A stretch of 64,000 nt of DNA from Ligilactobacillus salivarius DSM 20555 = ATCC 11741 (GCF_001435955.1 NZ_AYYT01000001.1:124001-188000); one strand, 5' to 3'. Positions 1-7,959 are shown, numbered from the stretch's first letter. Made by a program: numbers and translations. The notes: generated by a model from the letters alone, not told the origin.

Positions 1-505
1 ATACTTCTGCACTATCTTTGTCATATTCTAAAGCCTTTAAATAGTATTTTCTTGCATTAATCAAATCACCTGTAGCCATAAAACATGATGCTAATAAAGA
101 AATCGCATCTACATTATGTTTTGTATTTTCAGAAACTGTTAATGCATACATCATAGCTTGAGGATAATTTTCTTGAGCGTAATATGCCTGTGCCATCATT
201 AACATTGAATCTTGTTTTAACTTTTCAGATTGAACTTTCTTAAACTCCACTATAGCTTTATCATACATCGAATTAGTATAATATACATTTCCCAATCCAT
301 AATGCATAAGTGATGATTTTTCTTTGCTATTAACAAATATATTCAATGCTTTCTTAAATAGTTCTTCTGCTTGTTCAGAAGAATGAGCATCATTAAGAGC
401 TACTCCTAAATTATAATACGCTTGCGCATCATAAGGATTATTATCTATTTTCTGTATAAGATCTTTAATTAATTCTTCAGCCTTATTTTTAATATTTTTA
501 TCCAC
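1..505 (-). CDS. TPR-repeat protein (3' end outside window)
   Basis: The reading frame starts at a GTG (503-505) preceded by a GGTGGTGA-like ribosome binding site and runs off the left edge of the window, so about 168 N-terminal residues are visible. They form tandem 34-residue helical repeats with the usual TPR pattern of small and aromatic residues (for example NPYDAQAYYNLGVAL and AQAYYAQENYPQAM), which indicates a protein-protein interaction scaffold. It lies 15 bp downstream of the histidine phosphatase gene on the same strand and is probably co-transcribed. In lactobacilli a TPR protein of this kind often sits between such a phosphatase gene and recD2; recD2 is not visible here. The exact partner is unknown. 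Confidence 0.8.
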   Translation of the reverse strand, partial: MDKNIKNKAEELIKDLIQKIDNNPYDAQAYYNLGVALNDAHSSEQAEELFKKALNIFVNSKEKSSLMHYGLGNVYYTNSMYDKAIVEFKKVQSEKLKQDSMLMMAQAYYAQENYPQAMMYALTVSENTKHNVDAISLLASCFMATGDLINARKYYLKALEYDKDSAEV

Positions 506-520
506 TATTTCACCACCACT

Positions 521-1177
521 TTATACTACATCAGTTGCATCTAAGTCTCTCTTTAGATAATCAGTTTTATTCCATACTAAGCATTTGAATTTTTGGTTGT
601 CATCTACAGTTTGTAAAATCGTTGTACTTGTATTAGCCAATCCACCTTTTGCACGAATCTTTTCTAATGGTATTCCCTGGAGATAACGAATTTCAGCACA
701 TAAAGCCGCACCATGACTAACAATCAAAATATCATCATTAGGATATCTTTTAACTATATCTCTAATTTTCGGAGTCATTCTTGCAAACAATTCAGGAAAT
801 GATTCACCCTCTATTGTCGTTGGATCATACTTATCAGGATGATTTCTAAAAGCATCTAATTCAGCTGGATATTTTTCTGCTACTTCAGTAAATTTCATAC
901 CTTCCATTTTACCTAAATTAAACTCAGAAAATGCAGCATCTGCTTCTAAACGTACATTATAAGGTAGGTTTTCTTTTATTTTTTGAGCAGTTACTAATGC
1001 TCTCTTTATTGGACTAGAGTATATTTTCGCAAAACGATATGTTTTTAAATACTCTGACAATTGCTTTATTTCTTCTAAACTTTGAGGTAATAATGGCGAA
1101 TCTCCATGTGCCCCTTGGTATCTACCTTCTAAATTCCATTCTGTTTTTCCATGGCGTACAAAAAAAAGTCTTGTCAT
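521..1177 (-). CDS. Histidine phosphatase family protein (phosphoglycerate mutase-like)
   Basis: A 218-residue protein with the RHG catalytic signature at residues 8-10 (VRHGKTEWN) and the second catalytic histidine in ILIVSHGAAL near residue 154, so the phospho-histidine mechanism looks intact. Family members are cytoplasmic phosphatases or cofactor-dependent mutases; the substrate cannot be read from sequence, and GpmB-type annotation is conventional rather than proven. The start has an AGGTGAGG ribosome binding site. The gene is upstream of the TPR gene on the same strand. It is the first conserved gene beyond the left edge of the CRISPR cassette. Confidence 0.85.
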   Translation of the reverse strand: MTRLFFVRHGKTEWNLEGRYQGAHGDSPLLPQSLEEIKQLSEYLKTYRFAKIYSSPIKRALVTAQKIKENLPYNVRLEADAAFSEFNLGKMEGMKFTEVAEKYPAELDAFRNHPDKYDPTTIEGESFPELFARMTPKIRDIVKRYPNDDILIVSHGAALCAEIRYLQGIPLEKIRAKGGLANTSTTILQTVDDNQKFKCLVWNKTDYLKRDLDATDVV

Positions 1178-1240
1178 ACTAACCTCACCTTTATTTTTAA
1201 TAATTAAAATAACTTCAAAATAATAATAAAAACTAATTCA

Positions 1241-1269
1241 AGTTTACTCGTATTCTCCATAATCTACAA
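1241..1269 (-). promoter_or_regulatory. Candidate promoter of the histidine phosphatase-TPR unit
   Basis: On the minus strand TTGTAG (1264-1269) is followed after 17 bp by TAAACT (1241-1246). The spacing is ideal and the -35 is good, but the -10 matches only four of six consensus bases. It lies about 65 bp upstream of the phosphatase start and just downstream of the csm6 terminator, where a new promoter would be expected. Confidence 0.4.
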
Positions 1270-1290
1270 GTAAGTTATTGATTTTAATAT

Positions 1291-1321
1291 ATAAAAAAAC
1301 AGTTGAAGCAAATCCAACTGT
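1291..1321 (-). terminator. Rho-independent terminator of csm6 (left copy of a duplicated terminator)
   Basis: Stem ACAGTTG (1299-1305) pairs with CAACTGT (1315-1321) around an AAGCAAATC loop. Read on the minus strand it is followed by a run of seven U. It lies 10 bp beyond the csm6 stop codon. A copy matching at 33 of 34 positions (1294-1327 against 11170-11203) follows the truncated ABC permease gene at the other end of the CRISPR locus. Confidence 0.85.
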
Positions 1322-1331
1322 TCTGTATTTC

Positions 1332-2570
1332 TTATTCATCCAATATTGTACTAATATCATTATTAAATTGATCGTAAAATTTACTCCAATCTTCTTTTAA
1401 GTCAATACACTTACCTATAACTTGATAACATAAATTGATTATCTTTTGTACTTTTACTTGACTAGAAGGTATCTCACTTAGTCCATGCGCAACTTTATTT
1501 CTTTGTTGATTATATCCACTTAGCTTGAGCAAGTCTTCAATTAACTCTTCATTCTCATTTAATTCTTTTAGAATTTGAATATAGAAATGAATGTTTAAAT
1601 ATTGTTCTTTTCTATAATGAATATCTTCATTATTTAACAATTTATCTTCTATATCTGGATAATTTATTGAATTAAGGTATGGTCTACCTTTATCCCATAA
1701 AATCAAGTCTGGGTAATTTTTTTCTAAATATAATTCACAAGCATATTCACCAATATTTTTAGATCTTATCAATACTTCACTAACCAATTCCCTATTTGCT
1801 TGTAACAATATAATCAAATATGAGTTAATTAACTTTTTTTCCTTTTCGGAATATTTTGTCTGACTGACAACTTTTAATAATTTTTGATATTTTACAGCTT
1901 CCGTTAAGTCTTGTAACGATGAGTTTAACTTTCTGGTCTTAGTTTTACTCATTACCCTGTGTTGACCTGTAGATAAATTATACAAAGATTCATAATCAAA
2001 ACTATTTAATAAATCTTTCATTGTTCTCTTTATAAGAGTTTGTTGAAATTTTTCAGCTTTGTCTTCTAAAATTCTCTTCTTAAAATCATCTCTATTATCA
2101 AGATTCGTTGAAATTAAATAATCTATATCTAAATTATTATCATGCTTTATACCTTCATTTGAAGAATGACTAGGAGTTACGACTTGGTAAGCCTTAACAT
2201 TGATATCTTTCAATCTATTAATAGTAAATAGCGCTGACTTCATTTGTGGCGTACCGCTAGACAAATTCAAAATTAGATCTTCATCTTCTTTAGAATATTT
2301 TGAAATTATTCCATTTAGTACTTCATACATTTTATCAAAAATAAATACTTCACTATCAGAAATGACTTCATCACTTTTTTCGATCATAGGATTATATCCA
2401 TCTATAGAATTCAATGCTAACAAAATATTAGTCTCTTTTGATAAAGCACGCTCAGAATATATTAATAATATTTTTTGGGGACGAAATACCCTTACTAAAT
2501 GTAATAAAGCTCCATCGTGTCTATTTCTTATAGGATCTGTATCACCAATACACGATATTAATGTTGTCAT
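1332..2570 (-). CDS. csm6: Csm6, CARF-HEPN cyclic-oligoadenylate-activated RNase
   Basis: A 412-residue protein, close to the usual Csm6 length. The N-terminal CARF domain shows the Csm6 opening (GDTDPIRNRHDGALLH, from residue 9) and the nucleotide-contacting segment NLSSGTPQMKSAL near 102-114. The C-terminal HEPN domain carries the R-X4-H RNase motif RNKVAH (R357 to H362). In this family the CARF domain senses cyclic oligoadenylate made by Cas10 and switches on non-specific RNA cleavage in trans. Unusually, the gene lies downstream of the CRISPR array rather than directly after csm5. No terminator is visible between array and gene, so it may be read from the array transcript. A GAAAGTGGTG ribosome binding site precedes the ATG. 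Confidence 0.93.
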   Translation of the reverse strand: MTTLISCIGDTDPIRNRHDGALLHLVRVFRPQKILLIYSERALSKETNILLALNSIDGYNPMIEKSDEVISDSEVFIFDKMYEVLNGIISKYSKEDEDLILNLSSGTPQMKSALFTINRLKDINVKAYQVVTPSHSSNEGIKHDNNLDIDYLISTNLDNRDDFKKRILEDKAEKFQQTLIKRTMKDLLNSFDYESLYNLSTGQHRVMSKTKTRKLNSSLQDLTEAVKYQKLLKVVSQTKYSEKEKKLINSYLIILLQANRELVSEVLIRSKNIGEYACELYLEKNYPDLILWDKGRPYLNSINYPDIEDKLLNNEDIHYRKEQYLNIHFYIQILKELNENEELIEDLLKLSGYNQQRNKVAHGLSEIPSSQVKVQKIINLCYQVIGKCIDLKEDWSKFYDQFNNDISTILDE

Positions 2571-2655
2571 AATTACACCACTTTCTAATTAGTTATCTAT
2601 ATTATATATTATTTTTTCTAATTTTCGCTTTCTCTTGTCTACTTTAATTAAATTA

Positions 2656-3497
2656 GATTCAGTCTCCTTTATTCGGAGATATGTTCTTACTAACACAAAA
2701 AGAAGAAATATTTGCATAACAAAAAAGTTTTCGTCTCCTTTATTCGGAGATATGTTCTTACTATATGACAACATAGACAGTATGGAGGGTGCTAATCAGT
2801 TTTCGTCTCCTTTATTCGGAGATATGTTCTTACTTCTGATGGTTATAAATACAATGCAATCACACGACACGAAGAGTTTTCGTCTCCTTTATTCGGAGAT
2901 ATGTTCTTATCAGGAATAAAGGAGTGTTGCAATGAAAACATTAACTATTGTTTTCGTCTCCTTCATTCGGAGATATGTTCTTATTCGTTATGCACTTTGC
3001 TGGTTCGTTGGAAGAATTGCAAGTTTTCGTCTCCTTCATTCGGAGATATGTTCTTATTAGACAACTCAAAAAAATAACATCGTCCGAAGCGCTTGAGTTT
3101 TCGTCTCCTTCATTCGGAGATATGTTCTTATTTTATGATAGACTACATGGAATTATCACTAGATGAAAGAGTTTTCGTCTCCTTCATTCGGAGATATGTT
3201 CTTATTCTAAGAAAAAGAAAGATATGAATTAGGCGGTGATTATGGTTTTCGTCTCCTTCATTCGGAGATATGTTCTTATTAGCGATGAAATTATCGCACA
3301 AGGTCTACAATCAACTTTGTTTTCGTCTCCTTCATTCGGAGATATGTTCTTATTACATCAGATGGTTGCGACATTGTCAAGGTAACTGAGTTTTCGTCTC
3401 CTTCATTCGGAGATATGTTCTTATTGAACCAGACGATCCAGCTAAGTAAACGTTTAAGCAGGTTTTCGTCTCCTTCATTCGGAGATATGTTCTTATT
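2656..3497 (-). CRISPR. CRISPR array, 12 repeats of 36 bp and 11 spacers of 35-41 bp (type III-A)
   Basis: Repeats start (plus strand) at 2656, 2727, 2799, 2876, 2950, 3023, 3097, 3171, 3245, 3319, 3390 and 3462. Each begins GTTTTCGTCTCC, has stem TCTCC/GGAGA around a 7-nt loop, and ends ATATGTTCTTATT. Read on the minus strand the repeat ends in ACGAAAAC, the typical 8-nt 5' handle of type III crRNAs, so transcription runs from high to low coordinates, the same way as cas. The copy at 2656 is degenerate in its outer bases, marking the trailer end; the leader is at 3498-3645. The first four copies (2656-2911) have T and the other eight have C at repeat position 15, inside the hairpin loop. Confidence 0.98.
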
Positions 3498-3645
3498 CAT
3501 TCTTTAATTAGTTAATTGATATATCAACAATAACTAACATTTTTAATGGTACCCTAAATGGGCAATAGGTCACATTAATAAGCATTGTTTGGTTAAATTT
3601 TAGACAAACTTTTAATCTTATTATCTAGCAATTAGTGTAGTTATA
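3498..3645 (-). promoter_or_regulatory. CRISPR leader between cas2 and the first repeat
   Basis: An AT-rich, gene-free 148-bp stretch lies between the cas2 stop codon and the leader-proximal repeat. It holds a perfect 12-bp palindrome TTGATATATCAA (3516-3527), 18 bp from the repeat boundary, and a short imperfect inverted repeat around CCCTAAATGGG. I find no convincing -35/-10 pair and no terminator with a U run, so the array may be read from the cas operon or from a non-consensus promoter. The integration signals used by Cas1-Cas2 should lie here. Confidence 0.7.
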
Positions 3646-3951
3646 TTATACTACAATAAATTGAGGTTTTCTAACAGTTTTTTTAATAGATTCTCTTCCC
3701 AAAATTGTTATTTGTGAATCATTTACCTCATTAGGAAGTAAGTATAAAGTAATTGATCCTGCCTTAGGTAATTCGTCTTTTAATACTTTAATTACTCTAT
3801 CTCTAGTAGATTTTTGTCTCACTTCTCTTTCATACATACTAAGTTGTTTCATTGTAAAGCCCAATTCTATTAATTTTTTATGATACTTTGCCGCAGCCCT
3901 TCTATTTTCTTTTGTATTTCTTGGTAAATCAAAACATATTAATAGCATCAT
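3646..3951 (-). CDS. cas2: Cas2, spacer-integration subunit
   Basis: A 101-residue ferredoxin-fold Cas2 with the family opening LLICFDLPRNTKENRR, including the conserved Asp of the first beta strand, and the helix segment YEREV. In complex with Cas1 it inserts new spacers at the leader end of the array. The RNTKENRRAAAKYHKKLIELGF stretch resembles Cas2 of type II systems more than the usual type III Cas2, in line with its Cas1 partner. It starts 2 bp after the cas1 stop, so translation is coupled. Either of two adjacent ATG codons could be the start. It is the last protein gene before the leader. Confidence 0.92.
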   Translation of the reverse strand: MMLLICFDLPRNTKENRRAAAKYHKKLIELGFTMKQLSMYEREVRQKSTRDRVIKVLKDELPKAGSITLYLLPNEVNDSQITILGRESIKKTVRKPQFIVV

Positions 3952-3953
3952 TC

Positions 3954-4862
3954 TTATCTTCCTTCCTCAATGAAAGTTGGCAATTTCAGTCCTGTAGCAC
4001 TATTTTTATCAACACAAGAGACAAAAGATTTTATAGTTATCTTGATAGCATCTAATAAGTTATAAACTTTGTTATCAATAATGCATTTTTCAAAAAGAAC
4101 CTTTATAATTTCTTTTTTTAATTCAATATCTAATTCTTCTGATTCATTATTATTTAGCAATTCTACCACTAAAGCATCTAGAAATGGCCGGTAGACTTCA
4201 ATAATGTCATCGGATAAGTTAAAAGGATTTTCAGTAGATACATGATGTATTCCCCATGAAGGCTCTAACCCATATATTACTAGCTCTTTTCTTATGGCTG
4301 ATCTTAAAATAGCATATCCATAATTCAAAGAGGAATTTATGATATCGTCATAGCGACCTCTCTTAAAACTTTTACTAAATAAGTTAGAAAAATAAACTCT
4401 AGCAGCATACGCTTCATGATTATTCTTATCACCTTCAGTTACAGTTTTACCAATGGATCTTACTATATCACTCACTTTATCATTTTTTACAACATACTTT
4501 AAACAATCTGCCTGATTATTTATTTTTGTTTTAATAATCTTTTGCCAAATTCTTCCCTTAGTTTTTTTGCTCATAGCAAGTTGCTTACTCTGTCTCTTAA
4601 ATCTTTCATTTTGCCCATATATGCTAGTCATTAATAGTTGAGGGGTATGTGTTTTGTCACAAAATATCAAACCTATATTATTTTCTACACAAGTAGTAAT
4701 AACCCTTTCTGATATAAAACTACTACGGCTATCAAAAATCAAGTAGTCAACTTCATCAAAAGGAAAATAACGCTCGGATTCATCAACAACATTTTTTAAT
4801 TTAAAACTATCTTTAGTTATTCCTACAAAATGTTTATTTTCAATATAGATTATATCCCTCAT
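3954..4862 (-). CDS. cas1: Cas1 integrase of type II-like family
   Basis: I place the start at the ATG of 4860-4862, which follows a TGGGGGAA ribosome binding site at good spacing, giving 302 residues; an ATG 18 bp upstream is in frame but lacks a site. Metal ligands expected for Cas1 are present: Glu150 in NNHEAYAARVYF, His206 in WGIHHVS and Glu222 in DDIIEVYRP. The segments GLIFCDKTHTPQLLM, SIYGQNERFKRQSKQ and SLNYGYAILRSAI match the pattern of Cas1 from Cas9 (type II) loci, whose length (about 290-300) it also shares. Cas1 cuts and joins protospacers to repeat ends. Finding this form in a Csm locus points to a swapped adaptation module. Confidence 0.93.
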   Translation of the reverse strand: MRDIIYIENKHFVGITKDSFKLKNVVDESERYFPFDEVDYLIFDSRSSFISERVITTCVENNIGLIFCDKTHTPQLLMTSIYGQNERFKRQSKQLAMSKKTKGRIWQKIIKTKINNQADCLKYVVKNDKVSDIVRSIGKTVTEGDKNNHEAYAARVYFSNLFSKSFKRGRYDDIINSSLNYGYAILRSAIRKELVIYGLEPSWGIHHVSTENPFNLSDDIIEVYRPFLDALVVELLNNNESEELDIELKKEIIKVLFEKCIIDNKVYNLLDAIKITIKSFVSCVDKNSATGLKLPTFIEEGR

Positions 4863-4886
4863 AACTATTCCCCCATACATGACCGA

Positions 4887-5867
4887 TTATGATCTCTTTT
4901 TAACTTCGAAATTACACTTACCCATTTCATAAAAATCCTTGGTTTTTACAATCTTCGAATTAACATTTGTAGGATATTTTGTTAACTTCATGACTCCTTT
5001 GTCTTTCATCCTATTTTTTATTTGAATTTTATCAATTTTTTTCTTATCCATTTGTCGTATATTTATTTTAGTCCATATACCACTTCCAGCTCCTAAATAG
5101 ATAGGTGCATTTATATTATTCTGAACGTATTTTTTATCGAAGCCATTGTCCAAAAAGAACCCTTTATAGAATAAATAGTGTTTTTCAGCTATATTTTCTA
5201 GGTTATTCATTAGAAAGATTGCTTTCTCGCCTATTGCAGATATATTAAAAACTACATCTTGTTCTGGCAAAAGTGCCTCTCTATATATATTCAAATTTTT
5301 AGGAGCTTTACCTTTAGCATAATCCCACTTTTCCACTACAGAAAAGAGGGATTCTTCTATTGAGCTACTATCACTCACACGAATATTATTAAATATATCA
5401 TTAAAAGCTTTTCCTTTTTTGGCACCCCATGGAATTTGTCTACCTCTAAAATACTCACTTTCTAATATTGTACGTATAGCCCCTTTTAATGAACTACCAG
5501 GGATGTATCGGTTACCTAATCCATCTCTAATAAAAAGCGAAACTTCACCCAAGTTTTTTACTAAATTATTCTGCTTTATTTTAAATCCACCAAAATCTCT
5601 TTCTTCTATTTTCTGATCATTTAGAAAATCTATTAGACGCGATTTTCTTTTATTTGTTTTATTACCACTATCTAACAAGTATTGTTCAAAAGCAGGAAGA
5701 GATTCAGGATAATTTTTTTCTAAAAATAAATATAGTTTATCCATTTCAGGAAAATAATACTCCCCATTTTCTTGAATAAACTCTTTAGATGTTGCTTTTA
5801 CCCCACTACCTATATAAACAGGAGCTAAAGTATGGAGCATAAATTCGTAATTTTGTTTCTTTAACAT
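4887..5867 (-). CDS. csm5: Csm5, RAMP subunit capping the Csm complex
   Basis: A RAMP-fold protein of 326 residues counted from the third of three consecutive ATG codons, the only one with useful spacing from AGGGGA. The N-terminal APVYIGSG and the central YIPGSSLKGAIRTIL motifs are those of Csm5 and related Cas7-like subunits. Csm5 sits at the 3' end of the crRNA and is needed for its maturation. The ATG run overlaps the csm4 stop codon, so the two genes are translationally coupled. The gene is followed by cas1 after a 24-bp gap. Confidence 0.9.
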   Translation of the reverse strand: MLKKQNYEFMLHTLAPVYIGSGVKATSKEFIQENGEYYFPEMDKLYLFLEKNYPESLPAFEQYLLDSGNKTNKRKSRLIDFLNDQKIEERDFGGFKIKQNNLVKNLGEVSLFIRDGLGNRYIPGSSLKGAIRTILESEYFRGRQIPWGAKKGKAFNDIFNNIRVSDSSSIEESLFSVVEKWDYAKGKAPKNLNIYREALLPEQDVVFNISAIGEKAIFLMNNLENIAEKHYLFYKGFFLDNGFDKKYVQNNINAPIYLGAGSGIWTKINIRQMDKKKIDKIQIKNRMKDKGVMKLTKYPTNVNSKIVKTKDFYEMGKCNFEVKKRS

Positions 5868-5869
5868 CA

Positions 5870-6787
5870 TCATCTTCCCCTATCTAAATATGGTAATTTA
5901 TAAAATAAACCTTTTGCATAGTTCCATACAGGATGTGGAAATCCATCAGGCCTTACATCAAAAATATTTCCACTATATGTCTTAGTTAAAGTCGTCCCCA
6001 CAACAAATTTATATAAATCTTGTTTTCTCAGTAAGCTCTTTGAAGCCGTACTGTATGCAAAACCACTTGATTTTTCTAATAAATATTCTGCTGTTGGTAA
6101 TACTACATCTAATTCGTCATTATTAGGAATTGATGTATTTAAAGTCATGTATACACCATATTCACTATCATTAATTACAATATTTTTGGAAAATTCATTA
6201 GGTATATCTAACTTTTCAACAGTAAATCGCCCATACCCACTGCTTCGCTTTCCACCAATACCACTATATTGTAAGCTATTCATCAACATATCTAACAGTT
6301 CGTGCTTAATAGTTAATATATATAAAGACGTCTTAAAGTTAGTAATACCAACTTCATATGGATCAATTCCCTTTTTAGTAACTACTGTATTTTTCGAAAA
6401 AAAGCTGTCAATTCCATCGAGTTTTTCTACATCACAATTACCTTCAACATAATCTTCTATATCTGTATATTTTATATATCGCAACTTTTTACTTTTCTTT
6501 GTTTTTCTTCGCGTTTCTTTAGTACTTTCACTATTTAATGGCATTTTAGGATAACCAATTGGTTTAGGTAAGTAGAATTCTCCATCTTTTAATGGAAAAG
6601 AATCACTTAAAAGAAAGTTATCAGATTTTGACAAATCTAAAAATTCTTTGTCAACATTTAACTTCAGAGATTCCAAAAATAATGCACTATATAACCTAGA
6701 TGCATTAAACGATCCTATACTCTCATTCAAATTACCATTCCCAAAGTGAACAGTCTGAAAATCCAATTTATATGCTTGTACTTCCAC
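5870..6787 (-). CDS. csm4: Csm4, RAMP subunit binding the crRNA 5' handle
   Basis: A 305-residue protein with the Csm4 N-terminus (FQTVHFGNGNL, SFNASRLYSALFLESL) and a glycine-rich RAMP loop SGIGGKRSSGYGRF near residue 177. In the Csm complex it contacts Cas10 and the 8-nt crRNA handle. The start is GTG (6785-6787), served by the GGAGGGATAGTAA site inside the end of csm3, so the genes are coupled. Its stop overlaps the csm5 start region. Confidence 0.92.
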   Translation of the reverse strand: MEVQAYKLDFQTVHFGNGNLNESIGSFNASRLYSALFLESLKLNVDKEFLDLSKSDNFLLSDSFPLKDGEFYLPKPIGYPKMPLNSESTKETRRKTKKSKKLRYIKYTDIEDYVEGNCDVEKLDGIDSFFSKNTVVTKKGIDPYEVGITNFKTSLYILTIKHELLDMLMNSLQYSGIGGKRSSGYGRFTVEKLDIPNEFSKNIVINDSEYGVYMTLNTSIPNNDELDVVLPTAEYLLEKSSGFAYSTASKSLLRKQDLYKFVVGTTLTKTYSGNIFDVRPDGFPHPVWNYAKGLFYKLPYLDRGR

Positions 6788-6790
6788 TTA

Positions 6791-7456
6791 CTATCCCTCC
6801 AATATGGCATCTAATCCTTTTACATCATAATCTCCTAAAACTGATTTTATAGATAAGTTTTCAAACTTCACTTTTCCATAACCTCTACTACCACTTCCAC
6901 CTAGATAGTCATTTTCCAAAAGTTCTAAACCAGTTTTTACTAATTGAATATCTTCTTCTACTTCACTTTCTTTTTCCACATCGTATATGAGTTCAAAATC
7001 AAATTTACTTCCACGAATAACCCTTTCAATTTGTCTAGGAGTAGCAATAGCTGTAAAACGATTAATTGTATTTTCAAATTTTGTTTCAGTATAACTTTTA
7101 GCTCCTAGCTGTGCCAATTCTTCTTTATTACTTAAAATTGAATCTCTAAATATCAAACGACCAATAATTAACTGGCCATCCTCATTTTGAGTAGTTGCTC
7201 CAAATAATCGCTTAATTCTATAGTCATCATTATTGGCAGATGTTCCACTAGTTAATGGTGCATCATTATATGCTTTAGCTAAAAGTGTACGCATTTTTCC
7301 TTTTAAACTAGAGCCTGGAATAATTGGTAAATTCGTTAAAGAATCTTTTATAACAGGAGAGTCAATAGCTCCTATAGCAGCAAATTCTGTACTTCCCCCT
7401 ATATGTAACCCTGTTTCTATCTTAATTGTGCCCTCAATTTTTAATTTTTTTAACAT
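6791..7456 (-). CDS. csm3: Csm3, backbone RAMP with target-RNA cleavage site
   Basis: A 221-residue Cas7-family protein. It shows GLHIGGS at 16-22, the catalytic aspartate Asp32 in AIGAIDSPVIKD, PGSSLKGKMR and the glycine-rich GGSGSRGYGKV. Csm3 repeats along the crRNA and cuts target RNA at 6-nt steps with this aspartate, so the RNA-cleaving function looks intact. A TAGGAGGATG ribosome binding site precedes the ATG. It lies between csm2 and csm4 in the usual type III-A order. Confidence 0.95.
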   Translation of the reverse strand: MLKKLKIEGTIKIETGLHIGGSTEFAAIGAIDSPVIKDSLTNLPIIPGSSLKGKMRTLLAKAYNDAPLTSGTSANNDDYRIKRLFGATTQNEDGQLIIGRLIFRDSILSNKEELAQLGAKSYTETKFENTINRFTAIATPRQIERVIRGSKFDFELIYDVEKESEVEEDIQLVKTGLELLENDYLGGSGSRGYGKVKFENLSIKSVLGDYDVKGLDAILEG

Positions 7457-7475
7457 ATCTACATCCTCCTAAAAA

Positions 7476-7958
7476 TTATTTATCTGCACCACCATAATAT
7501 TTAAAGTAAGCAATTAAAGCTTCCATATAGTGGCAAAAACGTAATAAATCATCCATTTTTTTTAGATCTCTAATCTTATCTACTAATTCAACAAGTTGAG
7601 CTACTTCAACAAATGCCTTAACTGCTAAATTTCTTCCACTTTGATAAATAAATTGTACTTTTAAGTATGCAATTTTTTCATTAACATGATCAAAGCCATT
7701 ATTACGTGCTTCGTCATAAACTGCACTTGTCATAGCCAATAAATTTCTTAACTGTGTATTTGTTAACCTTTCTTTTTTTCTTTTATTATAAAAAATTTCA
7801 AAATTTTCTCCTTCAAAAATTTCTATAATTTTTCTAGCTTCATCAACATAGGATTCGTCTGTAAATTTCAGAGGAAATTTTTGTTTAATAACCTTGTCAT
7901 AGTTTCCTTTATTCTTTTCTTGAGAATATGTTCTTCTTGATTTTTGATTATTATACAT
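7476..7958 (-). CDS. csm2: Csm2, small subunit of the Csm complex
   Basis: A 160-residue, mostly helical protein with the Csm2 segments LTNTQLRNLLA and YLKVQFIYQSGR. Small subunits line the inner belly of the complex and hold the crRNA-target duplex. The N-terminal 35 residues are polar and probably disordered; their codons contain a stretch resembling the CRISPR repeat (7902-7938). The gene begins 2 bp after the cas10 stop, with an AAAGGA site inside the end of cas10. At 160 residues it is a little longer than many Csm2 proteins because of that tail. Confidence 0.92.
   Translation of the reverse strand: MYNNQKSRRTYSQEKNKGNYDKVIKQKFPLKFTDESYVDEARKIIEIFEGENFEIFYNKRKKERLTNTQLRNLLAMTSAVYDEARNNGFDHVNEKIAYLKVQFIYQSGRNLAVKAFVEVAQLVELVDKIRDLKKMDDLLRFCHYMEALIAYFKYYGGADK
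7902..7938 (-). repeat. CRISPR-repeat-like element inside the csm2 coding sequence
   Basis: On the plus strand this stretch holds TCCTTTATTC followed, after an insertion, by GAGA, one extra A, and TATGTTCTT. These are two blocks of the trailer-type CRISPR repeat in the same order and on the same strand. Read as minus-strand RNA it can fold into a 6-bp stem (UAUUCU with AGAAUA) around a 7-nt loop, the loop length of the real repeat hairpin, followed by AAAGGAAAC. The stem bases differ from the array repeat. Chance similarity within AT-rich coding DNA cannot be excluded. Confidence 0.4.
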
Positions 7959-7959
7959 A

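Noticed and set aside
2200..2592. 130-codon plus-strand frame
   Set aside because: Shadow of csm6, which has clear CARF and HEPN motifs.
2589..2774. Minus-strand 61-codon frame between csm6 and the array
   Set aside because: It spans the degenerate last repeat and a spacer, and has no ribosome binding site.
2635..3500. Open frames on both strands across the CRISPR array, with a repeated FSSPxFGDMFL peptide
   Set aside because: They are translations of the 36-bp repeats; no ribosome binding sites and the repeat/spacer layout explains them.
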